From assembly GCF_037975245.1 (NCBI RefSeq), contig NC_092578.1, positions 5,995,001 through 6,059,000 of the forward strand: DNA of 64,000 nucleotides. Reading direction: 5' to 3'. The notes beneath the pieces were generated by a model. That model did not search any database, was not told where the DNA came from, and worked only from the letters and a program-made list of their open reading frames with translations. The position numbers and the translations under genes were made by a program. Origin of the DNA: Apostichopus japonicus. Taxonomy: Eukaryota; Echinodermata; Holothuroidea; Aspidochirotida; Stichopodidae. Of the stretch, positions 1 through 13,600 are shown one piece after another. Within the stretch, counting starts at the first letter, position 1. Each line of letters opens with the position of its first letter.

Positions 1-1284
1 TAAAATGGGGCTGCCGCTATCGCTCGTAGATGTAAAAAAAACAAAAAAAATCAAATGTTTAAGCCTTCGGGTAGGCAGTGAACCATAGAAATTAGAAGGT
101 AACACGTGCCATGATGGGCAGTGAGTAATGACATTGCAGACATCACCTGCATGCTACGATGGAACTTTGATTGATTGAAACGGTAAAGAACAGAATTAAA
201 AGGATTTTTTTTTCCATCTAACACTAGACTTGACTTGTTGATCTATGTTGGGTGGAAGAAAAATAGGTGAAGCAAATTTAAAAGGATTTTTTTTTTCTAA
301 AAATAAACTGACTTGTGGATCTACTTTGGCTGCAAGAAAAACAGAAGGTGATGAAAATTAAAAAGATATTTAATCATTAAAAACATGAACAAAATGGATC
401 ATGTGTCAAAACCAAAATTATGTTTATCATTGTTGAACATTTTCAAATTTGAAGATACATCTTTGCATATGTGGGTGGGTGATCGGTGAAACCGACCACC
501 GTAAAATCCTAATCCCTCACTAAGCCAACTTGCATGTTGCTTCCTCTCTGACCTGGGTATGATAACAATGTGCTATATTTTTTCACATAATGTGTCATGG
601 TTGGCCAGCAAAGGAAGAACAGAGGTCCCTGAAAACCAAATATGATACTTCTTAGTTAACCAAAATTGCACCAGGTACGATGAAACTTAGTTGGTATCAA
701 CCTTAAGAGGTTTGCAAATGAATAACAACAACAATAATAATAAATTTAAAAATATACATTTAATTTTTTGTGACACACAAAATTGTCTATTTTGGACTAA
801 ACAGTCAATAAAGTTCTCTCTTTAAGAACAGATAATTGGATTGACAATATACATGAAACGGCAATGGTTCAGAGAATCCAGACCAGTGAACAAATTTCCA
901 TTCTCCACCTGGATTCAAACCCAAGCCACGTGCTTTATTTGGGAACACCCTAATCAAGTATGCTATCAACACTGATTGCAATGCCCACTAGGACCGGTCG
1001 TCATTCCACTGAAGGCTTTTGTCACCTGTATCGAAGAATGCTAGTCCTGCTTAGCGACGTATTTTGCCTCACTCTAGAGATCAATCATCATGCTAACCAA
1101 ACTCGCCTGATCTTGAATGTATTGCTTTTTCTCTCAGGATTTTGAAGGATATTGATGACAACTTTTAATTATCTTATAATTCCACCTTTTGACATAATAT
1201 TGAAAGGTCTTTCACTGAATATGGGTTTATTGCAATTATTTCACCATTTAAGTTATTTCTCTCCCCTATTTTTCTTTGTTGCAG
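1..1284. other. Upstream intron, no gene seen
   Basis: AT-rich sequence with no convincing coding segment. A short open frame at 960-1145 shows no family resemblance or splice context. It precedes a pyrimidine-rich 3' splice site (ends 1284), so it is most simply intron of the sialyltransferase gene, whose 5' exons must lie left of the window. Confidence 0.5.
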
Positions 1285-1610
1285 AATTTGGGAGATTAGT
1301 TAATAACATCAATTATACCAAATCTTTTATGTTTGCCGAAAAGAAGCGGCCACGATGTCTTAGATGTGCTGTGATTGGCTGTGGAGGGGTCCTCAATGGC
1401 TCATCAGCTGGGGAGGAAATTGACAACCACGATCTAGTTTTCAGGTAAACTCAATGGCTTCACTGAAAAGGGATATATATGTATGTGTATATTTTTCTGG
1501 TGTATATATATACATACATATATATTTTTTTTCTGGTGTATATGTATATACATATAGAACAGTAATCTGATGATCGCTCAATGCATGAAACTCTGAGTAA
1601 CAACTAGTCT

Positions 1611-1672
<62 letters not shown>

Positions 1673-4600
1673 TACATACATATACATAAAGATCATCCCA
1701 CCATAAAAATTCCACTTCACGACCAGTTTCCTCCTTTTGGGACTCATCAGACAAAGGTAGGAGTTCAACCCCGGACCTTGTGCCACAGACGGAAGTCCAT
1801 ACCACTTGACCACAGTGATTCTACTTGTGTGAATGCGTATATATACCTACCTCATTTGTGTGCAGGCTGCATACATGTTTGGTCTTGGCATTTTTATTCC
1901 TTGCACAGTGTTGGTACCATCAATATGCCTACAAACTTTGTGGAGTATTTTTCAACCTTGCACAAGTATACTGTTTGGGCAGTCTTCTGGTTAGACTATT
2001 ATTCTGAAATCTGATTCTGATTTTATACATCACTGAAGATATGAACCTTACTTCTCATCTAAGCGGAGCGCCACCACAGAAATTTTTTGAGTAAAGATAC
2101 TCCTTATATTGCCAGAAATTACCCTTTCCAGGCCTTGCTAATTTGCAGATAAACGAAGAATAAATAGGTGTCATCGCCAACAAAATGTGACAAAAGTCAA
2201 TAGGTAGATGAGAGCACAATAAAAAAGTCAATATTCGCGAATAAGTAAAAAGTGGTAAAAAGCTGAAAAGGGCGCCAGCAGTCCATTTGAGTCCGTCGGG
2301 GGGGGGGGGCATTCGCCCCCCCTGACTGTATGGACGCTCCCCCACTGCTTGAATCTGTTGAAATGACATCTGAGGACTTGGAATTCCTTTGTTCAAGTCC
2401 TTAGACCAAATACAACACAAGTGTAGGTACACACAGGTGTGTTTTACATTCAGAAGTCCTGAGTTTTATATCTTGGAAAAGGTGTAAAGAAAACCGAAAG
2501 GTTCCAAGAGAGACATACTATAGAGAACCCGGAGACGGTCTTTCGTGGTCAACAGCCTGAGTGTGTCTGAGTAGTTTATTTTCATTACATTATTAGAATA
2601 CAATACATTGGTATGCATGGCCTTTCATAAGGTATGCACGGCCGTTCATAATACTTAGGGTGGTGTGCACACGATCTACATATTGCACACGAACTTCTTT
2701 TATTTGCACATGTCACTAAACTCTTAATATATAACAATCCTCCCTTGTAGCTAAGAGACCACTATTTTATTATTGCAACAACGAACATATAATATAGCAA
2801 AATATTCACGGAAAATATCAATTCACTTTGACAAGTAATCTACTACAAAAATACTACACGACTAAACTATTGGAGATATCAAAATATACAACTTTCACAA
2901 TACACAAACCAATAACATCACTGACATACCGAATCATGAAACATGATATAAAAATACACTATTGATGTCTGTCGAACATAAAGTTACAAATTTAAAAACT
3001 TAGGTGGTCGGACAACTCTACCGGACCTGGTTTTTACGACACAAGAATCTCCAGGACTAGAAAGTTTTGAACTAGGTTTGGTTTTTGCTGGCGTAGAAAT
3101 AGGGGTTTGCTCATCAAAGTTTTGAAATTTAGAATCAATAGGAATATTAGATGAAGCTTTAGATGGAGACGTATTAACAGATGGTGAGGGATCTGGCTTG
3201 ATGTCTGGAACCATAGAAGTATGTGGTACAGAAGGAAACCTTATGGCACTGGGTGAAAACCTGGTATCCTGATTTGGATTTTCAATATCCATTTCAGGAT
3301 TAGCATTTTGACGTTTAGAATCATCATGCCTGAGGTGATTAGCATGCACATACCGACGGTTGTTCCCTGGTGTTCTAACCAAATAGGTTTGTGGACCTTT
3401 AACCTCAACTATTGTCCCAGGTATCCACTTAACCTTTCCTCCTCTCAAATGTCGGACTTTTACCGACTGGTATAGGTCGAAGGATATCATTTTCGGATTT
3501 ACACCATCTTGATAGAATTTAGATTTAGCCTGACGGTACTCGACCGAACGTTTTAGAGATGGCTTAACAAGTGTAAGCTTGGTATGGGGAGCTCTTTTCA
3601 AAAAGAGCTCTGCTGGGGTCTTTTCAGTAGTTGTGTGGGGAATATTTCTATACTGAAATAGAATGTGTGCAACCTTATGCTGTAAACTAGCAAACTTTGT
3701 TTCTGATTTCTTAAACATTCTCTTGAAAGTTTGAACATGTCTTTCTGCCAAGCCATTGCTAGAAGGGTGGTATGGAGGGGTCAAAGTGTGTTGAACAGAG
3801 TTAGTTTGAAGAAAACTTTTGAATTCCTCTGCAATGAACTGTGGACCATTATCAGTCACAACTTGTACAGGAAGACCAAACTGAGAAAATACTGTTCGCA
3901 ACTTGGAAACCGTAGCCGAAGCTGTTGTACTCGACATGGGGAAAACTTCAAGCCACTTAGAATGACTATCAACCAGTAACAGAAACTGTTGGCCATTAAT
4001 TTCTGCAAAATCTAGGTGAATTCTCTGCCATGGTTCGGTAGCCCAAGGCCAAAGAATTAGGGGTGTTTTCCTTGGGGTGTTCTGTTCATTTGAACAAACA
4101 GAACAATATCTAACTAGGTCCTCAATGTCATAATCCATGCCTGGCCACCAAACAAAAGATCTACCCAGAGATTTCATACGAGACATACCGGTGTGACAAT
4201 CATGCAATTCATTTAAAATGTGTTGCTGACATTGTTGCGGAATAATAACACGTCTACCCCATAAGATGCAACCATTTTCTAGTGAAAGCTCTAACCGTCT
4301 TGTCCAATATGGTTTCAATTCCTCCTCCTCACAATGTTTTGGCCATCCAGACAAGGTATATTCGTATACTTTTGTTAAAACAATGTCTTTGTTAGTGGCC
4401 TTCGCAATCGTCTCAGCTGTAACAGGAAGCTGATCGACTACGGTAGAAAAAACATAACATTCATCAGGATCTGTAATTTGAGTTAATTTGTCTTGTAATG
4501 GCAATCTACTTAAAAGATCCGCATTGGCGTTTTGTGTAGAAGTGCGATAGACTATCTCATATTGATAACCCGCTAAAATTAGAGCCCAGCGTTGCATCCG

Positions 4601-7600
4601 CGCTGCAGCTAAAGGCGGTATCGCTGACTTTGGACCAAATATGCGGGTCAAAGGTTGGTGGTCTGTCACCAAGGTAAATTTACGACCGTAAAGATACAAG
4701 TGGAACTTCTTTAACCCGAATATTATAGCAAGCCCCTCTTTATCAATTTGGGCATAGTTTTTCTCTGCTGAACTGAGTGTCCTGGAAGCATAGGCTATAG
4801 GACGCTCAGTACCATCGCTTAACTTGTGGCTTATAATCGCACCTAACCCATAGGGACTCGCGTCTACGCTCAATACCAGTGTTTTCGTAGGGTCATAATG
4901 AATTAGTACTTTATCACCGGTTAGGACAGTTTTTACATACATGAAAGCTTGCTCGCACTCGTTGGACCAACTCCATTCCGACTTGTGTTGCAGCAATGTA
5001 TACAAGGGGTGAAGTTTGGAAGCTAAATTTTCAACAAACTTGCCATAGTAATTAACTATTCCCAAAAACGACTTTAGCTCTGAAACATTGGTAGGTCTTG
5101 GCGCACGCATTATTGCTTCAATTTTGTCTTGAACTGGTTGAATGCCCTTACCACTTAGATCATGACCTAAATATTGGACTTGTGGTTTGAAGAATTGACA
5201 TTTGCTTGCATTTAAGCGCACATTATACTTATCAAGTCTATCGAACAGAAGTCTTAGAATCTTAAGATGTTCTTCGACATTGTTTGTCGCAACAAGGATA
5301 TCATCTACATAACAAAATACATGAGGAATACCAGTCAATATTTTGTCCATAGTGGATTGAAATAGCACAGGAGCCGTTTTTACGCCGAAACAGAGACGCT
5401 TAGGAGCTAATAAACCTTTATGCGTATTCAAAACTAGCAACTGCGCTGATTCTGCATCTAAGAACAATTGATTGAATGCACCAGTTAGATCGATTACAGA
5501 ATATACTTTGGGTTGTGAGCCTTCCTGAGCCAATTTCGCAAACAAATCTTGCACATTAGGAAGCTTATACCCATCATCTTCAATTACACTATTGACCTGT
5601 TTGTAGTCTCCACAGACCCTTACAGATCCATTTGCTTTAGGTACATGTACAGTGGGGGATGCCCACTTACTAGATGTTACTGGGGTTAGGATATCTGCTT
5701 CAATTAGCCTATTATATTCTTGTTCCACCTTGTCAACCATGGAATAAGGAACGGCTCTAGACTTTTGATAAGTCGATTTTGCATTCGGTTTTAATTTCAG
5801 AGAAGCTGTAAAATCTTTAATCCCTGTATCTTTATCAGAAAATAGTTTACGATGCTTCTCTAGAAGCTCACGAAAACCTTCAGGATCACAATGTTGGCAA
5901 GTAGGAAGCACAATTTCAGATTTTCTTAAAGCACCAATGTCACCCAAGTGATTTTGACCTTTTTGTCTTAACTGCGGTTCGGATTTCACAGTGAATATTT
6001 GGTTCCAATCTAAGTTTATCTTTTGCAATAAATCTCGACCAAACAAAGATGGTCATTTACCTTGTACAACAATGATATCAGCCAGGTGGGAAGGGCTAGA
6101 CTTAAACTTAACAGGTACACTAACGTAGCCTAATGTGGGAATTAGCTCACCTGTATAACTGCGTAAAGCAAAATCACACTTCTTTAAAGGGTACATATTG
6201 GCTAACTCTGACATGTAAGCAGATTCTGAAATCGTTGACCTAGTAGCACCAGTGTCAATTTCCATTGAAATATTATCTGCTTTCCCTTTCCCTACCGACA
6301 TACGAATCATGTAAGGTGACACACTGTAATTACTAGTGACATTGTATAGTCCAAAACCTTCAGACTGGTACCTTTCATCCTGAACACCATCAAGATACAC
6401 GCTGTCCTCTGCCTCCTGATTGCCATCGGCCACGTGCTTGGTATTAGCATGTCCCGCTTTGAAATGATTTGGTCTTAACCCTCCTCTGTGCCTGGTGTTG
6501 GTATTTTCACTGGAACCATGTTGTCCTCCAGAGCGACATACCCGCTGTAAGTGACCTTTCCGTTTACAGTTATGGCACGTAACTTCCTTGTATGGACAAT
6601 CAGCTCGCTTGTGTTCACCTCCACAGCCTTTACATTTGTAACGAAATGAGCCTCGACTGCTATGAGCTTTGCCTTTGAAGCGATGGGTTGGTTGTCCACT
6701 ATACACGGCATTAGTTGCGTCTATATTAGTTGTATGCAGGTAATCTTTGGTAGCAATATAAGCCATTTCATCAGCTAAGCATTTATTTTTAGCCTTGTCA
6801 AAAGTTAGATCAGCCATGGATAGTAGATGCGTTTGAGTTTTGGACATTTTGGCATGTAATCCAGAAACCAAACGGTCACGTAGGGCTTCTTCCAAAAAGG
6901 TCCCGAAATTGCAATGGGCACTTACGTTTTTGAGTCTGACTATGAAGCATGATATAGATTCGTTCTCCCCTTGGGTAGCTGTCCAGAATCTATGTCTTTC
7001 TGCGATGACGATTGGACGTGGTGAATAGTGATCCTGTAGTAGTTGCTTTAAATCTCCGTAACTCTTAGTGTTCGGTAGATTAGGACTACATAAATCTTTC
7101 AATAATCTGTAGGCGATTACACCAACCACAGCAAGGAAAAAGTTAGCACGTTTTTCCTCTGCTACATCATTCGCTGCGATGAAAGCGTCACATCTATCTG
7201 CGTAATCTGCAAACAGTTCCAGCTTTTCGTCGAAAACTCCGACATGGCCGAAAACAGCCATTATTTCGTTGGCTTGTTTAGCGTATATTATTTAACAGCA
7301 TCCCATCCTCGTCGCCAATTTTATATCTTGGAAAAGGTGTAAAGAAAACCGAAAGGTTCCAAGAGAGACATACTATAGAGAACCCGGAGACGGTCTTTCG
7401 TGGTCAACAGCCTGAGGGTGTCTGAGTAGTTTATTTTCATTACATTATTAGAATACAATACATTGGTATGCATGGCCTTTCATAAGGTATGCACGGCCGT
7501 TCATAATACTTAGGGTGGTGTGCACACGATCTACATATTGCACACGAACTTCTTTTATTTGCACATGTCACTAAACTCTTAATATATAACACTGAGGAAC

Positions 7601-10600
7601 TCTGTTGTTCAAGTCGTCAGTCAGAATACAAGGCAAGTGTACACACACACATGCAAACACACGCACCATCTTGTACACACGTACACGCACGCACACACCA
7701 TCGTGTACACACATATACGCAAACACACACACCATCACCAACCCACAGATTCTTTTTTTCTTCCACAAGGAAATTATATATTTCTTACAACATCAAAACC
7801 AAACAGATTTGATAGGTTTTTTCAAAAGGACTTGCATATTTCCTTCATACTTAATTAAGTTTGCCATACAGTAATTATGAAACACTGACTGGATTTCGTA
7901 ATGTGTTCATGGATATCTATGGTTTCTCTTACAAAGATGAAACTGAAATATCACTGCGATTTATTAAATTTGCACAGTCGAAAGATAGGCATCCAATGTA
8001 ATTGAACTACAGAATCAGACACCTTCATCAGATATCACCAAGGACATACCACAACACAGCTATTTTTTACACTTAGTGCACATAATGGTAATCTGGGAGC
8101 AAAAAACCTTAACATTCTCAGTTAACTGCAGACCCGCCGCATACAACAAAGCTTGTCTGAAGTATTGTCTCAAAGGTCTATTTAAAATTAACTATATGCT
8201 CACTCTGTGAAATCAATAAGTGATACATTTAAAATTGAAATCAAGCCGAAACTATGAAATATGAAATTATTGAATTTGTCGTCTAGAGAGTGTTGCCTTC
8301 ATCTGTGAGCAGTGAACGAACTTTACGTGTGTGGTCGTAAACAATCACAGCTTCATTAAGCTTGGCGCTGTCTCCGCAAACAGGAGGCTAAAGAGATAAC
8401 ATTCAAATGATTCAGGGTCTTTTTCAAATTTGATGATATTCCCAGGACAGCACATAAAATCAGGGGACATTTCGGGAGACACTCTTAATCCGGGGACTTT
8501 ACATAACATCCAGGAATTGTCCCCAGAAATCGGAGGACATCTGATAACATACATTAAAATCAGCATGAACAAATCTTGCTTGAACAGCACAGCTTGTACA
8601 GGCTTGAACAGATCAGCAGATGAACTGTAGCTAATGATCAACCCGGAAAGCTTGAACATTAACCGAAGGGACAGAGATAGAAAAGAAACAATTTGCATAC
8701 GTTTAAGCAAGTAGCAGTATAAATAGAGAGGTTTTGTAGAGAAAATTTGACGAAAAACAAATTTGGCTACAACAGACTTGAAATGACAACATCACTAAAA
8801 ACCGTCCAAAATAAGAGCCTATGCCCTGCACACCTCTAGCTTTGCTCGGTTAGCTGATCAGAAGCCATGCTGCTATGCAAAATAACATGATATGAGGAGA
8901 GAAGAATGAATTATTAAGCTGGTCACACAGATTTTATGAGGGAAAGAAATGGAAAAGAAGTTCAAGTTAATGTTCAACTTGATTTATCACTCCTAGAGAA
9001 CCTTCGAAAACAGATAACATGCAGCAACTTGTACTTTCGCTTTGGGTCAGTCACGCTGTTTGTGCACAGTTACAGGAAACGATATTCTTTTCAGTATAAA
9101 CTTACCCCATAGTCAATGCTATGCTGGAAACATGTATATTATATTTTATGATCTGGGTGTAGAGTGTGTGTGCCTGTTTGGGTATGTGTGATGCTTTGGC
9201 TTTTCGTGATTTCAGTAAATAATTGTAAAAGAAGAACATATATATATATATTTTTTTCATTCTGCACCCACGGCATGAATCATGTTTGCTTCAAGTTGAC
9301 CTTTGGTTATAAATGTTTAACTTCAAATAAAGATATCATTTAACTGTACGCAAGGAGTTCAATGAGTATTTTACCTGGTTACGTAGATTATGAGTCCTCT
9401 TTTTATATCTCAAAAGTGACTAACCTTTGACCTACTGCATCATTTTAACCAGAAATTGACAGCTTCTTAGTGCAAAAATCTTTAATACCCCATGATCTCT
9501 TGATCTCCATGAATCTGGTTCTTTTCAGCGAGAATACATTCGCATCTCTCTCTCGTTTGTCCTCCAGGTTAAATCACGCTCACTCCTCTGAGCAATACAG
9601 TAAAGATGCCGGATCTAAGACGTCTTTCTATACGTTCTTCCCAGAGTCACAACACATCGAGGATGTTGTGGATAAAGTAAGTCAAAGAGCCTAAAGTAAT
9701 CGGGTCTTGGCAAGACGGGATTGGATGAACTCACCATTGGATGAGATCACTGGATGAACTGCAAGGAGACATTATGGTCATTTTGAAGGTCGACTTTAAG
9801 ATAGCCAAGTCTTCTCCTGTGTTGCAGTTTGCTCCTGTAGAATCTAGACAACTTCTGATGACCAGATCAGTGTCCTTGATATATGTTTAGTATTGTAGCA
9901 ATATCAACAATAGCAATAGTATTCAGTGGCGGAGCGTCCATACAGTCAGGGGGGCGGACTCAAATGGACTGCTGGCACCCTTTTCAGCTTTTTACCACTT
10001 TTTACTTATTCGCAATTATTGACTTTTTTTATTGCGCTATCATCTACATATTGACATTTGTCACCCATTTTTTGGCGATGACACCTATTTATTCTTCATT
10101 TATCTGCAAATTAGAGAGGCCAGGAAAGGGTCATTTCCGGCGATCTAGGGTGTATCTTTACTCAAAAAAAAATTCTGTACGCTCCGCCCCAACCTGTGGT
10201 GGCGCTTCGCTTAGATAGTGTCGAAAGCGCCCCTACAGACCATTCTCGCCCCCTCTGACCAATACCCCTAGCTCCGCCACTGATAGTATTGTAGCAATAT
10301 CCAACAATAGCAATAGTATTGTAGCAATATCCAACAATAGCAATGGTATTGTCGCAATGTCCAACAATAGCAATAGTATTGTAGCAATGTCCAACAATAG
10401 CAATAGTATTGTAGCAATGTCCAACAATAGCAACAGTATTGTAGCAATGTCCAACAATAGCAATAGTATTGTAGCAATGTCCAATTATAGTAATAGTATT
10501 GTAGCAATGTCCAACAATAGCAATAGTATTGTAGCAATGTCCAACAATAGCACTAGCAATAGTATAGTAGCAGTGTCCAACAATGTGGACATGTATGTCC

Positions 10601-13600
10601 ATAGTTTGTCAAAATGTTGCGTCTAATTTGATCCTAAACTTTAAAAGGAGAGAAGAAAGGGTGGGGTGATTCGGAATCTGAATTGGTATGTTTTGGGATA
10701 CAGTAGCATATATGATATGATAACACTGTGTAATATCTAGTGAGTTAGTGTCTTTATATGTGATGTCGATAAGTGGTTTGAATATATACATATATAAATA
10801 TGAATACATACATGATATTGTTAAAGATATGATGTGGTTACACAATATGTAACATATCTTCTGAGATAACGAAGACAATGTTGTGATGTGACACAGTATA
10901 TCCTATATCTTTATAGCACATAATGAGATATCATTGAGAGGTTATGTATATGAACTTGTAAGATAGTGTATAGGGTGCTGTGGTAGTATATTACTGTGTA
11001 GTGACACAGTATTTGGGATATCTTCCAAGATAATGTATACAATATCGTGACACAGTATGGAAGGATATCTTGTGACACGGTATATAAATGAGATATCATT
11101 GAGATATAATATATATGAACTTTTAAGATTAGTATATATCTTGTTAAATGGTGTTATGCAGGGAATTATTTTTTCTGCTATTGCAATGTAAAATCTTATG
11201 TACAATGGTCAACTTGCCATACAAAGTGCAAAGATGCATAGCAGGTGTTGTACACAGGAACTTTAGTATTGTATACAAGACAAAATTCAAAACTGCTATG
11301 CAAAAAAAAATTGAACACATAAAGTATGCCCTGCTATGGCAGTATGTATGACCTTGTGACCTTGTCTGTAAGATCATTGGAGATGAGTTTTATAATGTTG
11401 TGATACAGTGTGTGTATGTTAGTATCTTGTGAGGTAGTGTGAATGCATGATGTTGTGAGACAGGTACACATGCAGGACTATGGAGCTCTGTAAACAACCT
11501 TACCAGAAATGCAATCTGTAGGTACAGGCAGTGCACAATGTATATATCGTATTAACATTTGTCACTGTATCTCTTCATAGAATTACAAATTTACAGCTAC
11601 TTCTACATGATGTAAACATCCTTACCAGAAATGCAGTCTGTAGGTACAGGCAGTGCACAACATATATATTGTATTAACATTCCTCACTGTATCTCTTCAT
11701 GGAATATCAGTTACTTCTATACGATGTAAAAAACATCTTCACCAGAAATGCAATCTGTAGGTACAGACAGTGCACAATATATATATTGTATTAACATTCC
11801 TCACTGTATCTCTTCATGGAATATCAGTTACTTCTATATGATGTAAAAAACATCTTCACCAGAAATGCAATCTGTAGGTACAGACAGTGCACAATGTATA
11901 TATCGTATTAACATTTGTCACTGTATCTCTTCAAAGAATTACAAATTTACAGCTACTTCTACATAATGTAAACATCCTTACCAGAAATGCAATCTGTAGG
12001 TACAGGCAGTGCACAATATATATATTGTATTAACATTCGTCACTGTATCTCTTCATAGAATATCAGTTACTTCTATACGATGTTAAAAACATCTTCACCA
12101 GAAATGCAATCTGTAGGTACAGGCAGTGCACAATATATATATTGTATTAACATTCCTCACTGTATCTCTTCATAGAATATCAGTTACTTCTATACGATGT
12201 AAAAAACATCTTCACCAGAAATGCAATCTGTAGGTACAGACAGTGCACAATGTATATATCGTATTAACATTTGTCACTGTATCTCTTCATAGAATTACAA
12301 ATTTACAGCTACTTCTACATGATGTAAACATCCTTTCCAGAAATGCAATCTGTAGGTACAGGCAGTGCACAATATATATATTGTATTAACATTCGTCACT
12401 GTATCTCTTCATAGAATATCAGTTACTTCTATACGATGTAAAAAACATCTTCACCAGAAATGCAATCTGTAGGTACAGGCAGTGCACAATATATATATTG
12501 TATTAACATTCCTCACTCTATCTCTTCATAGAATATCAGTTACTTCTATACGATGTAAAAAACATCTTCACCAGAAATGCAATCTGTAGGTACAGACAGT
12601 GCACAATGTATATATCGTATTAACATTTGTCACTGTATCTCTTCATAGAATTACAAATTTACAGCTACTTCTACATGATGTAAACATCCTTACCAGAAAT
12701 GCAATCTGTAGGTACAGGCAGTGCACAATATATATATTGTATTAACATTCATCACTGTATCTCTTCATGTAGAATGTCAGCTACTTCTACACGATGTTCA
12801 AACCTTACGATGTCGACTATGGGATCAACGTGGTGGAAGATAATAACCCACCCCTCTACATAAGCAAAGGCAAACAATAGTAAGTAGACACCCGGAATGT
12901 TATTCGTTGAAAGTAGCTTCTGTTGGCTTATTTGCTACCCCTATACCTTGTGATGAACATGAATGAACACAGGCTCAATCCAAACCTTGCCTCCACAAGA
13001 AGAATTAAATGGCATGTTATATTTTTTACTTGAATTTGGCTATGAGGGCTTGCCTGTTAAATGCCCATATCACCGGGGTTTTCAGTTAATCCCTGCGAGA
13101 TGCAGTGACCAACCACAGTTTTACCGCAAAAAGGCCAAAGCACTGTTGCTGGGAGAGTTTGTACTTTGTCTTCCCGCTGGGTGGTGACGATTTCCAATCC
13201 CCCCATTTTCTATTTGATGTAAACTGTTCATCCTCGGTGAAGTTATCTGAACTTGTTTTAACGAAAGGTACTGTAATTGAACAATATTGTTTTATACCTT
13301 TTAAGGATTTAAAACAATAGTTCTATAGCAACAACACTGCCATTCTTATAATTTCACATCAAGAATTTTTTTATTCTTAGTAAAAACCAAATCAAGCAAG
13401 TCACCTTTAAGATTAATTGCTGCTTCACCAATTTATTCATATTTCCTACATATTGCCTACACATTTCCTACATATTTCCTACGTGTTGCCTACATATTTC
13501 CTACATATTGCCAACAAGGTCCTCGGTGCCTTTGGTCTTGTCCTTGTTGCTACCAGTGATGCTGTGCTTGGCTCTGATCAGAGAGTAATATCTGACCATA

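Larger units (their letters stand above)
2464..7591 (-). mobile_element. Ty3/gypsy-type LTR retrotransposon, element 1 (mag-like), nearly intact
   Basis: A 5128-bp element antisense to the host gene. Direct 273-bp LTRs at 2464-2736 and 7319-7591 differ at one base. They are flanked by a 5-bp duplication, CTGAG, at 2459-2463 and 7592-7596. In element orientation the LTR starts TGTTATATATT and ends AGATATAAAA. Then come the serine-tRNA primer-binding site, gag-protease (6053-7261), RT-RNase H-integrase (2984-6052) and a polypurine tract against the 3' LTR. The only visible lesion is one in-frame TGA at 6053-6055. Low LTR divergence implies recent insertion. The mag/SURL-like placement is inference from the RT style and serine-tRNA priming. 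Confidence 0.93.

Noticed and set aside
1441-1805. Minus-strand frames rich in Ile-Tyr
   Set aside because: Produced by the AT microsatellite.
10162-10626. Overlapping long frames on both strands with repetitive proteins
   Set aside because: They are translations of the 30-bp minisatellite; period divisible by three keeps frames open.
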